From Roseinatronobacter domitianus (GTDB lineage: Bacteria > Pseudomonadota > Alphaproteobacteria > Rhodobacterales > Rhodobacteraceae): 64,000 nucleotides of DNA. Positions 48,039 through 57,200 of the stretch are shown here, one piece after another. The stretch spans positions 1 through 64,000 of the forward strand of contig NZ_JALZWP010000004.1 of NCBI RefSeq assembly GCF_023336755.1, in the 5' to 3' direction. The notes below the pieces were generated by a model that did not search any database, was not told the DNA's origin, and saw nothing but the letters and a program-made list of their open reading frames with translations. Numbering within the stretch: position 1 is the stretch's first letter; each line of letters opens with the position of its first letter. The position numbers were made by a program, and so were the translations under genes.

Positions 48039-48120
48039 ACCGCGTCCTTGACCACCCGCTGAACCGGCGCATATGCCAAACAAGGCCGCGATCTCGCCGC
48101 CCAATCCGATTGGACACAAC

Positions 48121-49506
48121 ATGAGCACGCCGCGCACGCGCAACTTGCGGCAGGGGTCTATCCCCGGCCATTTCCGCGCGCTGGCAGTGCCTGCGGCTAT
48201 CGGAATGGTGTTCTCCACGCTCTATAACGTGGTGGACCTGTGGTATGCGGGGCTGCTTGGCACAGACGCGCAAGCTGGGCTGGCGATTACATTTCAGGTT
48301 TTCATGCTGCTGATCGCCTTTGGGGTTGGCCTTGGCAGTGCCATGTCGGCGCTGGTGGGCAATGCGCTGGGGGAAGATGACACAGCCGGGGCGAAACAGA
48401 TCGCAACACAAGGCCTTGTCTTTGGCTTACTGACGGCGCTTGCGCTTGGCGTGTCGGGGATATGGGGCTCTCCTGCGCTATTGGCGCTGGTGTCGGAACC
48501 GGGCGCTTATCGCGACGCCGCCAATGCCTATATGAACGTGATCCTGCTGGCCACCGCGCCCTTCCTGCTGGCCTTTGGGGGCAATGGAATTCTGACTGCG
48601 CAAGGCGACACGGATTCGATGAAACGGGCGCAGATCGCGGCATTTTTTGCCAATCTGGGGCTGAACCCGCTGTTCATATTCGGGGTGCCCGGGCTGATCG
48701 CGGAGATCGGGTTCAACGGCATCGCCCTGGCCACGCTGGTCAGCCAAACCGGGGTAATGGCCTATATCCTGTGGCGCGTCATGCAGTCAGAGGTGATGGA
48801 CGGCGCGCGGTCATGGCGCCCCGACCCGGTTCGTGCCAAAGAGATCGCGGCCCAAGCCCTGCCGTCGACCTTTGCCATGATGATCTTGCTGGTTGCGGGC
48901 TTTTTCGTGCAGATGTTCCTCAAAAGCTTTGGCCCGGAAGCCTTGGCCGCCTATGGCATCGGGCTGCGGATAGAGCAGTTGATCCTGCTGCCGGGGTTTG
49001 GCTTGACCGGCGCACTTTTGCCCATCGTCGCGCAGAATTTCGGCGCGGGGCAGCATGACCGCGTGCGCGACGCATGGTGGTTCTGCCTGAAGGTTGGCAC
49101 CGGGGTCATGCTTGTCGGGTCTGCGTTGCTATGGTTCGCGGCGGCACCCATGGTCGCGCTATTCAACGACGACCCGAATGTGATCCGCCTTGGCACCGAT
49201 TACCTGCATGTCGATGGGTTCATCTTGCCGCTTTACCTGGCGCTCTTCGCGGTCAACGCCATGTTGCAGGCGTTCAAGCGCCCCATGGCCACCGTCTGGA
49301 TCGGCATCTGGCGTCAGGGAATCGCAGTCGGCCTGTTTTGTTGGCTGTATGTGACAGTGTTCGACTGGGGCACATGGGGCGTGTGGTTCGGGATCGCAAC
49401 CGCAGTCATCAGCGGCCTTGCCCTGTCGCTTTGGGTCTTGGAACACATCGCACGCACCAAGATCGGCGGTCTGCTTGCCACCTCACAGCGATTGCCGGCC
49501 GCGTGA
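48121..49506 (+). CDS. MATE family efflux transporter
   Basis: This 461-residue protein has 12 predicted membrane helices in two similar halves typical of MATE antiporters, with the NorM-like N-terminal segment NVVDLWYAGLLG. It would export cationic compounds using a Na+ or H+ gradient. The ATG at 48121 is preferred; an in-frame ATG at 48073 would add 16 residues, and neither has a strong ribosome site. It is the last gene before the island. Confidence 0.92.
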   Translation: MSTPRTRNLRQGSIPGHFRALAVPAAIGMVFSTLYNVVDLWYAGLLGTDAQAGLAITFQVFMLLIAFGVGLGSAMSALVGNALGEDDTAGAKQIATQGLVFGLLTALALGVSGIWGSPALLALVSEPGAYRDAANAYMNVILLATAPFLLAFGGNGILTAQGDTDSMKRAQIAAFFANLGLNPLFIFGVPGLIAEIGFNGIALATLVSQTGVMAYILWRVMQSEVMDGARSWRPDPVRAKEIAAQALPSTFAMMILLVAGFFVQMFLKSFGPEALAAYGIGLRIEQLILLPGFGLTGALLPIVAQNFGAGQHDRVRDAWWFCLKVGTGVMLVGSALLWFAAAPMVALFNDDPNVIRLGTDYLHVDGFILPLYLALFAVNAMLQAFKRPMATVWIGIWRQGIAVGLFCWLYVTVFDWGTWGVWFGIATAVISGLALSLWVLEHIARTKIGGLLATSQRLPAA

Positions 49507-50044
49507 CACGTCCTTGGTGCGGGGCCAGTGTTGCACCGATGCAATTCGCTGTCACGGCGTTTGTCCAGACGATCAGCCTGACGCAGCAGCGCTCTGTTGC
49601 CGCTGAAGAAAAACGGCGCACCCAAGAGGATGCAGGATTAACCTGCTGCCCGTTCGTCCCCCAGTCTTAACGCAAGCCCTTGGGGTTAATGATCTTCGCT
49701 TTGGGCTCGGCGCGCTTCAGCGGATATTTTGTTGCCAAGCGATGAGTGCGGCCTGCCATTGTTGTCCATCAGAACACCCTACGTTATCGATCGGCACAAG
49801 GTTATGGATCGATGGCACCCATGGTTCGGCCAATTGGCTTATCTTCATGAGCTGATCGGCAAACCTGATGTGTCGGAGTTTCGCTGCAACCTCACAGGCG
49901 GTCGGTCTAACCGGTCTTTGAAACCGCCTGTCTGGATGTTTGATCGCGTCGTATCTGCCATCTGTCGCGCTGTCGATACGGCACATGTTGGTCTGGACAC
50001 CCTGACGGCGCTTCCGGAGTTGCTCCGCGAAGCGCAATCCATCG
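49507..50044. other. left end of the tRNA-Arg island, no gene
   Basis: This stretch holds the left copy of the direct repeat (49616-49632). A 131-codon plus-strand frame at 49729-50124 has no recognisable domain and runs antisense into a transposase remnant. No intact gene is supported. Confidence 0.5.
49616..49632 (+). repeat. left attachment-site repeat (att) of the tRNA-Arg island
   Basis: GGCGCACCCAAGAGGAT is an exact 17-bp copy of the 3' end of tRNA-Arg(CCG) at 55856-55872, in the same orientation. A direct repeat of a tRNA 3' end is the standard scar of tyrosine-recombinase integration. Confidence 0.8.
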
Positions 50045-50545
50045 ACCGGGTCACATTGGGCGCATCCGGCACCGCCAGAACATCAGGTTTCAGCCGCATG
50101 CGCAGCGTGCGTCATTGGACTTGAGCCAATGACCTCTCAATGGCGCACTGCACAGGTTGAGTTCCAGCGGGCAGTAGATCCGATAGACCCGTTTGTGGTT
50201 CCGCGGGTGCGCCTTCACATTGAACAGGGCAAGAAACACAGGCCAAACCGCCAAGTCTTGCGCGCATCCGTCCGCCCTGTCAGCAGAGCGGCGATCACTT
50301 CGTTCGCGGCGTTGGGATAGTTCCGTCACTTTTTTCCAAGGGCTTCCTTCAGCACGTCATTCTGCATGCTCAGGTCGGCATACATGCGCTTGAGGTGGCA
50401 CCGCGATAGTTCCAGACGGCGCGTGGCTGGACCACAAAAGCGCGCCATACCAGATCGGGCATCCAAAGACAGGGCAGCATCGCTGGCGAAACCGGTTGCA
50501 GAGGCGGCACTTGGCACAGGTGGAGGCCAACTGCGGCACCGCATT
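50045..50545 (-). mobile_element. degraded IS3-family insertion sequence
   Basis: On the minus strand the end of an OrfA is readable (LKRMYADLSMQNDVLKEALGKK split over 50326-50395), typical of IS3-family transposases. After a frame change, parts of OrfB follow: NHKRVYRIYCPLELNL (about 50165-50215) and LAVPDAPNVTRSMD (about 50050-50090), where an intact enzyme has a Trp before SMDF. The DDE core beyond this point is gone, and several frameshifts are present. Terminal repeats were not found. Confidence 0.75.
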
Positions 50546-50572
50546 TACTACATTGCCGTGTGATCCTGTTCA
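50480..50572. repeat. diverged repeat, copy 1
   Basis: The segment starting GCAGCATCGCTGGCGAAACC resembles 51477-51567 (ACAGCATCACTGGCAAACCC), with a similar end (CATTGCCGTGTGATCC against CATTGCCGCCTGATCC). Similarity is roughly two thirds by eye. It adjoins the IS3 remnant and may be part of the same element. Confidence 0.4.
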
Positions 50573-50755
50573 CAGCGGAGGTCTCTCAAATCAGCTAGCG
50601 TCAAGCAATCGCTTACATCAGGTGACGCGTGTGACCTGAAAAACAGGAAAAGATTACGCCATGACCTACCGCGGCATAATGCAGACTATCGAAGCCGCAA
50701 CGAAGCTCCGCGTTGCAAGGACCTCATCTGTCGAGGGAAAAATAGACACGATCCG

Positions 50756-51397
50756 ATGCACAGTAGCGTAATGCAAGATCGTCCCGTAGATATCTATGCA
50801 CTGCGCGCGCTGTTGGCCCTTGCGATTGGGGGGCTGTCCATTGTGGGTGTCGGCATTGCGCGCACCGAGGCACTTCCAGAAACGTATCATTTACCACCCC
50901 CACCCCCGCCACAATACGATCTGACAATCAGTGATGATGGGCAGGCTTTCGAATTCAGCGGTCGGGTAGATTTCGGCTTGACCGAAGCGTTGCGCGGGCT
51001 GGTCGCCTCAAATCCAAAGATCAAAAGGATAACACTGGAGAGCAAGGGCGGATACATTGCCGAAGCGCGTGGCGTCGTCACCGTTTTGCGTTCGAATGAG
51101 ATTGCGACGCATGTCCATGGGTATTGCGCATCGGCCTGTGCGTTGATTTGTGCTGGCGGAGCTATGCGTTCGCTGTCGTCCGAAGGACAGATCGGGTTCC
51201 ACCGCTATGCACTGGGGCATGGGCAAAATTTCGGCATGATCGATCCTGAAGTTGAAATGCAGCGCGATCTGGCGATTTACCGCGCACAATCGGTTGACGA
51301 GCAGTTTGTCCAGCGGCTGGCGACGCTGCCCAAAACGCCGATGTGGTATCCCGATCATGCAAAACTTCGGGCCGTCGGGTTGGTGACACTCCCTTGA
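50756..51397 (+). CDS. exported ClpP-like protein (COG3904 type)
   Basis: This 213-residue protein has an N-terminal membrane anchor (ALRALLALAIGGLSIVGVGIA), a proline-rich linker and a ClpP/crotonase-like fold. The latter has ESKGGYIAEARGV, HGYCASACALICAGG with a Ser in the position of the ClpP nucleophile between two Cys, and IGFHRYALG. These features match COG3904 predicted periplasmic proteins of unknown function. It is the only full-length GC-rich gene in the left half of the island. The start could also be the ATG at 50771. Confidence 0.75.
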   Translation: MHSSVMQDRPVDIYALRALLALAIGGLSIVGVGIARTEALPETYHLPPPPPPQYDLTISDDGQAFEFSGRVDFGLTEALRGLVASNPKIKRITLESKGGYIAEARGVVTVLRSNEIATHVHGYCASACALICAGGAMRSLSSEGQIGFHRYALGHGQNFGMIDPEVEMQRDLAIYRAQSVDEQFVQRLATLPKTPMWYPDHAKLRAVGLVTLP

Positions 51398-52055
51398 GCA
51401 CTCGACCTCGATGTCCCGCTGCTCAAGCATGATCGTCAAGAGCGCATCACACAGGATCGGGCCTCCAGAGAAATAACAGCATCACTGGCAAACCCGATTG
51501 CAGATCAGACATCTGGCCGAAATGAGCGCAAGCGCTTTATCGGCGCATTGCCGCCTGATCCACTCCAAACACCTTCCAACAGTCGGTGTCATGGTCGCCA
51601 ATGTCAAACAGCCGCCAGATCATGCCTCACCAATTTCAGCACATATCTCATCAATCGCGCCCCAATTGCTCCAACCGACCGCCGAACCGCCGAAATGCAG
51701 ATCGGCGTCGCCCTGATGAACCGCGTCTCAACCCTTGGCGCAGCCGCGATCATCCGCGTGGCATGACGTCAGCGCGGTAAGGGGCAGTCACGCCTCAGGC
51801 GTGGGTAATGCAACAACGCCATGCTGCGCGCCAAAATGGGCCAATTGCTTTTCGCAAGAGCCTAACTTTGGGCCAGCCAGTGCTGTTCACTTGCTTGGCA
51901 TTCCAAGTGCTTTATCGTCTTGAAAGACTGCACGATGACACATGATTAGGGGCTCGAATTCAAAACGTTCGACTTTCAGTCTGCTTGATCGCATCATCCG
52001 GTCACCAAGATTAGGTAAAGTGTAAGGCACGAAACACGCAATCTCAAATGCCACC
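51398..52055. other. gene-poor island segment
   Basis: No gene is supported. It contains the second copy of a diverged repeat (51477-51567). From about 51,900 onward the sequence turns visibly AT-rich. Confidence 0.5.
51477..51567. repeat. diverged repeat, copy 2
   Basis: It pairs with 50480-50572 in the same orientation, about 1 kb apart and flanking the ClpP-like gene. The match is imperfect and was judged by eye. Confidence 0.4.
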
Positions 52056-52262
52056 TTATGTCCCGCAGTTGCGCATTATGACGTTTCGTGCTGTTTTCAA
52101 AACCAGGTCTACTTGTTCATTTGTTCCTTGCACCCCCTCTAGCGCATCCACAAGATCTGGTACAAGAAGCGCCAAATCTGCCAATGTCTCCGGGTCTTCA
52201 ACAAGAATTCCCTCATCAATTTGCTGCTTGAGAAACATGAAGTCGAAACCGGTCTGTTCCAT
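52056..52262 (-). CDS. small acidic protein, unknown
   Basis: This 68-residue acidic, helical protein contains DEGILVEDPETLADLALLVPDLVDALEG. The composition is protein-like and an AAGGA lies just before the ATG, but spacing is tight and no family is recognised. It could be a real small gene of the island or chance. Confidence 0.4.
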   Translation of the reverse strand: MEQTGFDFMFLKQQIDEGILVEDPETLADLALLVPDLVDALEGVQGTNEQVDLVLKTARNVIMRNCGT

Positions 52263-52626
52263 TCCTTAATCCCTATTGCGACTTGTAAACGTCTCTTCGA
52301 TTCGAGAAAGCCCGCACAGGGGATTGCCCAAAGTGTGGTTCGCGTCAAAAGACGTAGCGCTGCTGCAACTCCGTAGCGTGATCACATTCTGATCCTCTTT
52401 GTTCATGCCTACGATACGGCATAAGAGCCTCGGACCATATGGGTCGGCAGAATGATGCGGCCACATCGGATACCCAGTGTCTGTAAGCGTCCTTGCAGCT
52501 TTATTACAAAAGCATTCTCCGTAGAAAAGTTGACAAGTTTGAACATGTTCACTTTGAACATGGCGCACATTGTCATCTTGGGAATTTCCCGATAAGAGTT
52601 CCGTGTTAAAAAACTGGGTACTCTCC
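52263..52626. other. intergenic region upstream of the island regulator
   Basis: This region holds the promoter and palindrome listed at 52530-52562 and otherwise shows no gene. Confidence 0.5.
52530..52562 (+). promoter_or_regulatory. promoter with overlapping palindromic operator
   Basis: TTGACA (52530-52535) is followed after 17 nt by TTTGAA (52553). Within it lie the 12-bp palindrome TGAACATGTTCA (52540-52551) and a direct repeat of TTTGAACATG (52538 and 52553). The overlap of promoter and repeats suggests repression, perhaps by the winged-helix protein encoded 65 bp downstream. Confidence 0.55.
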
Positions 52627-53196
52627 ATGATTACAACCGATCCACGAACGATGAACCTTGTGGCTCTTGGCATGGCCAAAGTAACGTATGGAGCGCTCCA
52701 GATACTTAGGCGGCATCTGGGAAATGACTTAGAGTTAGCACTAATCGGTTTTGCAGTCGTGATGCGTACAAGGCGTGACTTGTTTCAGATTGTGGAAAAG
52801 CACGGACTGAACGATGACACAATTGCCGAGATTAGTAGCGAGCAGGGCTTTTACACCTCAATCAATGAAATTCACAGATACACTGGCATCAACCGTGCAA
52901 CAGTGCGACGCAAGCTGGACAGGCTTCAGACCCTAAATATCGTCGAAAAAATTGAAGGCGACAAATGGCATTTGGTGGACTTCTCGCATGGCGAGAAGGC
53001 TCGCCCAGCAATAATGCTGCGCGATCTTCTACAAAACTACATGGCAATTACTAACAAGCTTGAATCTTTGTTACCGGAGGAAATGCATCCAATAATGGGG
53101 ACGACATTGGAAGAGCTAGGGTCACTCGAAGCCAAAGCACTCCTGGATGACGAAGTAGCAAGCAAAATTACGCGCAAGCTAGAGGTCAAACACTGA
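52627..53196 (+). CDS. winged-helix transcriptional regulator
   Basis: This 189-residue protein has a helical N-terminal part (MAKVTYGALQILRRHLG) and a central winged helix (SINEIHRYTGINRATVRRKLDRLQ, then NIVEKIEGDKWHLVD). A helical C-terminus that may dimerise follows. The HTH resembles IclR/MarR-type domains. It is AT-rich relative to flanking core genes, consistent with transfer. The palindrome upstream makes autoregulation plausible; targets are unknown. Confidence 0.72.
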   Translation: MITTDPRTMNLVALGMAKVTYGALQILRRHLGNDLELALIGFAVVMRTRRDLFQIVEKHGLNDDTIAEISSEQGFYTSINEIHRYTGINRATVRRKLDRLQTLNIVEKIEGDKWHLVDFSHGEKARPAIMLRDLLQNYMAITNKLESLLPEEMHPIMGTTLEELGSLEAKALLDDEVASKITRKLEVKH

Positions 53197-53722
53197 GGCT
53201 GGAACGCCTGATAAACCATGTATGCCTTGTCCGACCCTTGGTCTTACCTATTTAACACTGCGAAGTGAGATTAGGCGCTACCGAGGCATTTGCTAGATGC
53301 AGACGCCATCTGCAAAGAAGATCGCGCCCTTTTTGAAGCACAGAGGCAGCAACTCAAACGGTCAAGCTCTCGTTCGAGGTGGTGTAGAGGTATCTTCAAA
53401 GCAAGAGGTTTAATGCGCGGTAGTGTAGGCAAAAAAATTGACGGTCACAATCCGCGCCAACACTTAATTTGGATATTGCCGATCTTAACATCCAGTTAAC
53501 ATTATTAACCAACCGCCACTCGCAACATAGCGGCCTTCATCTGAATTAACACAACAAGACACGCAGTTGCTACAGCGCAGTTGAAACGCAGAGATCAAAG
53601 GCATGGGAACGCCCGAAAATTTACTGCGCCTATAGGCGTTTAATTTTTTTACACAGTCATAATGATTGCAACGAAGCAATATGATGCTCTCTCAAGACAT
53701 CGCCCCCAATCAACAAAGAATC
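53197..53722. other. AT-rich intergenic segment of the island
   Basis: No coding frame is supported. Short frames at 53290-53499 and 53485-53679 have no recognisable sequence. A T-rich stretch near 53640 could end transcription from either side but has no clear hairpin. Confidence 0.4.
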
Positions 53723-54334
53723 TTAGATCAACATGCGTTCTCGAGAGACAACGCAGGCATGGGCACGATTGCGTGCTCCAAGCTTTTGGCATACTTGGCG
53801 CATAATCATCTTTACCTGTGCCTCACTGATCCCGAGGTCACGCGCTATTTCTTTGTTGATCATGCCGTCGGCAGCCAAGCGTAAAACAAAGAGCTCGCGC
53901 TCTACAAGCGGCTCCGAAGTTAGGTTGCTTGCGTTTAATTGGCTTTCCTGAGGCTGATGATGTGGGATAAACGTTTGCCCCGAATAAATAAGCCTTAGGG
54001 AGACATCTAAAGATTTCAGAGGCATGGATTTTGGGATATAGCCCTTCACACCCAACTTCACCGCATCGTCTAGAAATCTTCTGTCTATCTGCCCGCTAAA
54101 CAAAACAACATTGACGCCGGGCGCGCGCTTGAGGACACTATCCACACTCGACAAACCCATCATCCCAGGCATCCGGAGATCCAGTAAAACAATATCATAC
54201 TCGTTAGATGAAAGTTCATCCATGGTGCCGGCCAACGAAGTTGCAACAACAGCAGAGAGCCCCTCATTTCTTGAAAGCGACTGCGCAACTGCCTCTGCAA
54301 GCAACTCATGGTCGTCAGCTATCAGAACGTTCAT
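53723..54334 (-). CDS. NarL/FixJ-type response regulator (orphan)
   Basis: This 203-residue two-domain regulator has a receiver with acidic pair ADDHE (7-8), phospho-acceptor Asp in IVLLDLRMPG near 52 and Lys in YIPKSM near 103. A LuxR-type HTH follows (LAADGMINKEIARDLGISEAQVKMIMRQV in two halves). GAGG lies 6 nt before the ATG. No histidine kinase is in the island, so its kinase is elsewhere or lost. Codon use is AT-richer than core genes. Confidence 0.9.
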   Translation of the reverse strand: MNVLIADDHELLAEAVAQSLSRNEGLSAVVATSLAGTMDELSSNEYDIVLLDLRMPGMMGLSSVDSVLKRAPGVNVVLFSGQIDRRFLDDAVKLGVKGYIPKSMPLKSLDVSLRLIYSGQTFIPHHQPQESQLNASNLTSEPLVERELFVLRLAADGMINKEIARDLGISEAQVKMIMRQVCQKLGARNRAHACVVSRERMLI

Positions 54335-54829
54335 AGGTGGCCTCTATAACAAAAGTTCGCAGGTATTTTATCGAACGATTCGATAGTAGCTCTTCTGCTG
54401 AAGAAAGCGAGCCCTTCCATCACGAAAGAACTTTATATCTATAATTTAAACTAAAGTTAAAAATTTTTCACCTATCCAGCACTCATCTTTTTCAAACATG
54501 GCGCATTAATGTAAAGAAATCTGCGTATTCGTCAGATTTAGGGTCTATTTATTTCCACTTTGAGGGATATTGCATGCCTCTGCAAGGAAATCAATCAGTT
54601 AGCAATCGTTCCTGACTGATTGACTGATGCGTAGATGGGGCGGCTAAGCCACGTCCTTCCAAAAAGCCATGGCATGCCGCGTGATCGATTGGCGAGGACG
54701 CCACGCTGCCGCTCGATGAAGGGTGTGGAGCCTGCGCGAAACAAAGATAGATTCGCGGTCTGATCAGTCGCGGCATCATCTCATTCAACTGGGAGTTAAG
54801 TCAGCAACTACACAGGCGCGGCCGTTTTT
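54335..54829. other. AT-rich segment upstream of the response regulator
   Basis: 54,335-54,610 is strongly AT-rich and should contain the regulator's promoter. 54,618-54,830 is GC-rich and probably belongs to the IS5 remnant that follows, though it could not be read as transposase. Confidence 0.45.
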
Positions 54830-55098
54830 CCCACGGAGCAGGCATTGGCTTGTTTCAGCTCGCGGTTACGACGCCGACTGGTTCAGAGGCACATTATGAG
54901 ACAAGCAGATGAAGCTCTGCTTATCCGGTTGCAGCACGCGAAAGACCTTGGTGAAAGGCGCAAAAAATTTCGCAACCGGATGAAAATCATGCGAGGTTGG
55001 CTAAAGTGGTGGCGAAGGATTACAACGCGCTACGGCCGGTGCAGGATAGTGTTCCCTTTCGCAATTATACTTGCATCAACCGTCCGTTCACGGTTCGA
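54830..55098 (+). mobile_element. degraded IS5-family (IS427-like) transposase
   Basis: One frame reads ARGYDADWFRG (about 54,862-54,894), the typical ADRGYDADWFR block around the second catalytic Asp of IS5-family transposases. After a frame change the next frame gives RNRMKIMRGWLK, WWRRITTRYGRC and FAIILAS, matching the C-terminal RNRIE..FGRLKDWRRIATRYDRC region. Stops and frameshifts show it is dead. Confidence 0.72.
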
Positions 55099-55183
55099 AT
55101 AACTACAGGTCTTGCACTTGGGATAAAGTGAGCAACAAGCAGGATATAACAATCATTCAACCTTGCTTTATGCATCACAGCCA

Positions 55184-55417
55184 CTAAACAGAGTAAAGGT
55201 CTTCTACGGCGTTTAACACACAATAGAGCACCAAGATAAAAGCAACCCAAGCATAATAAACCAATATGGCCGCAACAAAGTTTTTTGATATTATAAAAGA
55301 GATGATTGCCAAAAATGCGCCCATAAGAGCGGCTATCACAATAACACCAAGGAAATTTGTCCCATTGCCACTACAATGATAATCAGGACTACTTTGTTGA
55401 TATTTGCTTTCCATCAT
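55184..55417 (-). CDS. small two-helix membrane protein
   Basis: This 77-residue protein has two hydrophobic stretches (FLGVIVIAALMGAFLAIISF and FVAAILVYYAWVAFILVLY) after a short polar N-terminus. It is AT-rich like the surrounding island. There is no known family; it may be a chance frame, but the membrane pattern supports a real gene. Confidence 0.45.
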   Translation of the reverse strand: MMESKYQQSSPDYHCSGNGTNFLGVIVIAALMGAFLAIISFIISKNFVAAILVYYAWVAFILVLYCVLNAVEDLYSV

Positions 55418-55854
55418 GCGTCCAACGAATAAATACAGCTGCGCGGGCTTCTTTGGCGATGTAAATTGAGAACATGTTGTATGATAATTTCATAGCTATC
55501 TTTAGACGCGAACAGCCAATCAAAGGTGATACACGGTGTTTGTGGGATAGCCGCCTGCGTCGAGACTGTGCAGAGTTTTGTGGCCTGGCGCATTTTGTCA
55601 CGCCACAGGGAAGCGGCGTTTGAACATTATTGCGAACTGGTTTTTGAAACCGCCTGCCATTCGCGCATTGAGCACTTCCACAGGCGACGCGTTACTTTTT
55701 CAAACGCGCAGGCGCGGGAGGCATGAAGCGAAACCAGCTTAGCTTACGCCAATCTATCGCCTAAGTTAACCGATAGTATAAAGGCAACCGGAGCTATATC
55801 CGCTTCTGATCCCAGAAAGCGAAAACACGTAAAAACAAACACTAAGGAAAAATA
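55418..55854. other. right end of the island, no gene
   Basis: No gene is supported. A 66-codon plus frame (55526-55726) lacks features. The segment AACTGGTTTTTGAAACCGCC (about 55,625) resembles ACCGGTCTTTGAAACCGCC at 49,910, possibly ends of related lost elements. Confidence 0.4.
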
Positions 55855-55931
55855 TGGCGCACCCAAGAGGATTCGAACCTCTGACCTCTGCCTTCGGAGG
55901 GCAGCGCTCTATCCAGCTGAGCTATGGGTGC
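55855..55931 (-). tRNA. tRNA-Arg(CCG)
   Basis: On the minus strand this is a 77-nt cloverleaf: acceptor GCACCCA with TGGGTGC, discriminator G and an encoded CCA. The anticodon loop CTCCGAA gives anticodon CCG, which reads the CGG codon. The T-arm contains GGTTCGAATCC. Its 3' end faces the island and supplies the right attachment site, so the tRNA stayed intact after integration. Confidence 0.97.
55856..55872 (+). repeat. right attachment-site repeat (att) inside tRNA-Arg
   Basis: The 17-bp GGCGCACCCAAGAGGAT within the tRNA 3' end is repeated exactly at 49616-49632, 6.24 kb away in direct orientation. Confidence 0.8.
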
Positions 55932-55977
55932 CGCATTTGGTCGTATAAGCGCGCCGCTTCCGCGATGCAACAAGGTT

Positions 55978-57198
55978 TCACGCGAAAAGATCATGACACA
56001 GTTCCAGCCCGTCGATCAGCGCATCCACTTCCTCGTGGGTGTTGTACATGGCAAAGGACGCGCGGCAGGTCGCGGTCAGGTCCAGATGCTCCATCAACGG
56101 GCCGCAGCAATGTTGCCCGGCGCGCACGGCGATGCCTTTCTGGTCCAGCACGGTAGAGATGTCATGCGCATGGGCCGCGCCGTCCAGCACAAAGCTGAAA
56201 ATAGCGCCCTTGCCCGGCGCGTGGCCCTGCACACTGATCCAGTTCAGCCCCGCCAGCCGGGTTTGCGCATAATCGCGCAACGCGGCTTCATGCGCTGCAA
56301 TATTATCCAGCCCGATGCCCATCATATAGTCGATCGCCACGCCCAGCCCGATCTGCTGGACAATGCCAGGAGTGCCGGCCTCGAACTTGTGGGGCGGGTC
56401 GTTATAGACAACGCCCTCGCGCGTGACCTCACGGATCATGTCACCGCCGCCCATGAAGGGGCGCATCTCGGCCTGTCGGTCGCGGCTGATATAGATTGCC
56501 CCCGATGCCGACGGTCCATACAGCTTATGCCCCGTCACAGCGTAGAAATCGCAGCCTATCGCCTGAACATCGACCGGCATATGCACGGCGGCTTGTGAGC
56601 CATCCACAAGCACCGGCACGCCCTTGGCGCGCGCGCCTGTGCAGATAGCAGACACATCTACCACGGTGCCCAACACGTTCGACATATGGGTGACCGCAAC
56701 CAGTTTGGTGCGCGGGCCGATTGCGTCGATCACCGCTTGCGGGTCCAGGCTGCCATCGGCCTCGGTGTCGACCCATTTGATGACCACGCCCTGCCGCTCG
56801 CGCAGGAAATGCCACGGCACGATATTGGCGTGATGCTCCATGATCGACAGCACGATCTCATCGCCCGACTCTAGCTGCGGCATGCCCCAGCCATAGGCCA
56901 CAAGGTTAATCCCCATGGTCGTGCCGGTGGTATAAAGGATCTCATCCTCATGCGCCGCATTCAGGAACCGTTGCAGCTTGCCGCGCACGCCCTCGTATTT
57001 GTCGGTCGCAAGGTTCGACAGATAATGCAGCCCACGGTGCACATTGGCGTATTCTTCGGCATAGCCACGCGTGACCGCGTCAATTACCGCACGCGGTTTC
57101 TGTGCCGACGCACCATTGTCCAGATAGACCAACGGCTTGCCGTTCACCTCGCGCGACAGGATCGGGAAATCGGCGCGTATCTTGCCTACGTCCAGCAT
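55978..57198 (-). CDS. sufS: cysteine desulfurase SufS
   Basis: This PLP enzyme of the SUF system (406 residues) takes sulfur from cysteine as a persulfide. It has the PLP lysine in TGHKLYGP near 228, the active-site Cys in [11 protein letters not shown] near 365 and the class V aminotransferase N-terminus [11 protein letters not shown]. The ATG at 57198 lies 7 nt after AAGGAG and is preferred over the GTG 6 nt upstream. It is last in the suf operon. Confidence 0.95.
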   Translation of the reverse strand: MLDVGKIRADFPILSREVNGKPLVYLDNGASAQKPRAVIDAVTRGYAEEYANVHRGLHYLSNLATDKYEGVRGKLQRFLNAAHEDEILYTTGTTMGINLVAYGWGMPQLESGDEIVLSIMEHHANIVPWHFLRERQGVVIKWVDTEADGSLDPQAVIDAIGPRTKLVAVTHMSNVLGTVVDVSAICTGARAKGVPVLVDGSQAAVHMPVDVQAIGCDFYAVTGHKLYGPSASGAIYISRDRQAEMRPFMGGGDMIREVTREGVVYNDPPHKFEAGTPGIVQQIGLGVAIDYMMGIGLDNIAAHEAALRDYAQTRLAGLNWISVQGHAPGKGAIFSFVLDGAAHAHDISTVLDQKGIAVRAGQHCCGPLMEHLDLTATCRASFAMYNTHEEVDALIDGLELCHDLFA

Positions 57199-57200
57199 TG

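Noticed and set aside
46338-48218. 626-codon minus-strand frame
   Set aside because: Antisense of the aldehyde dehydrogenase for most of its length; only the last 57 codons (peroxiredoxin tail) are protein-like and are listed separately.
49729-50124. 131-codon plus-strand frame in the island
   Set aside because: No domain, and its 3' third is antisense to the IS3 transposase remnant.
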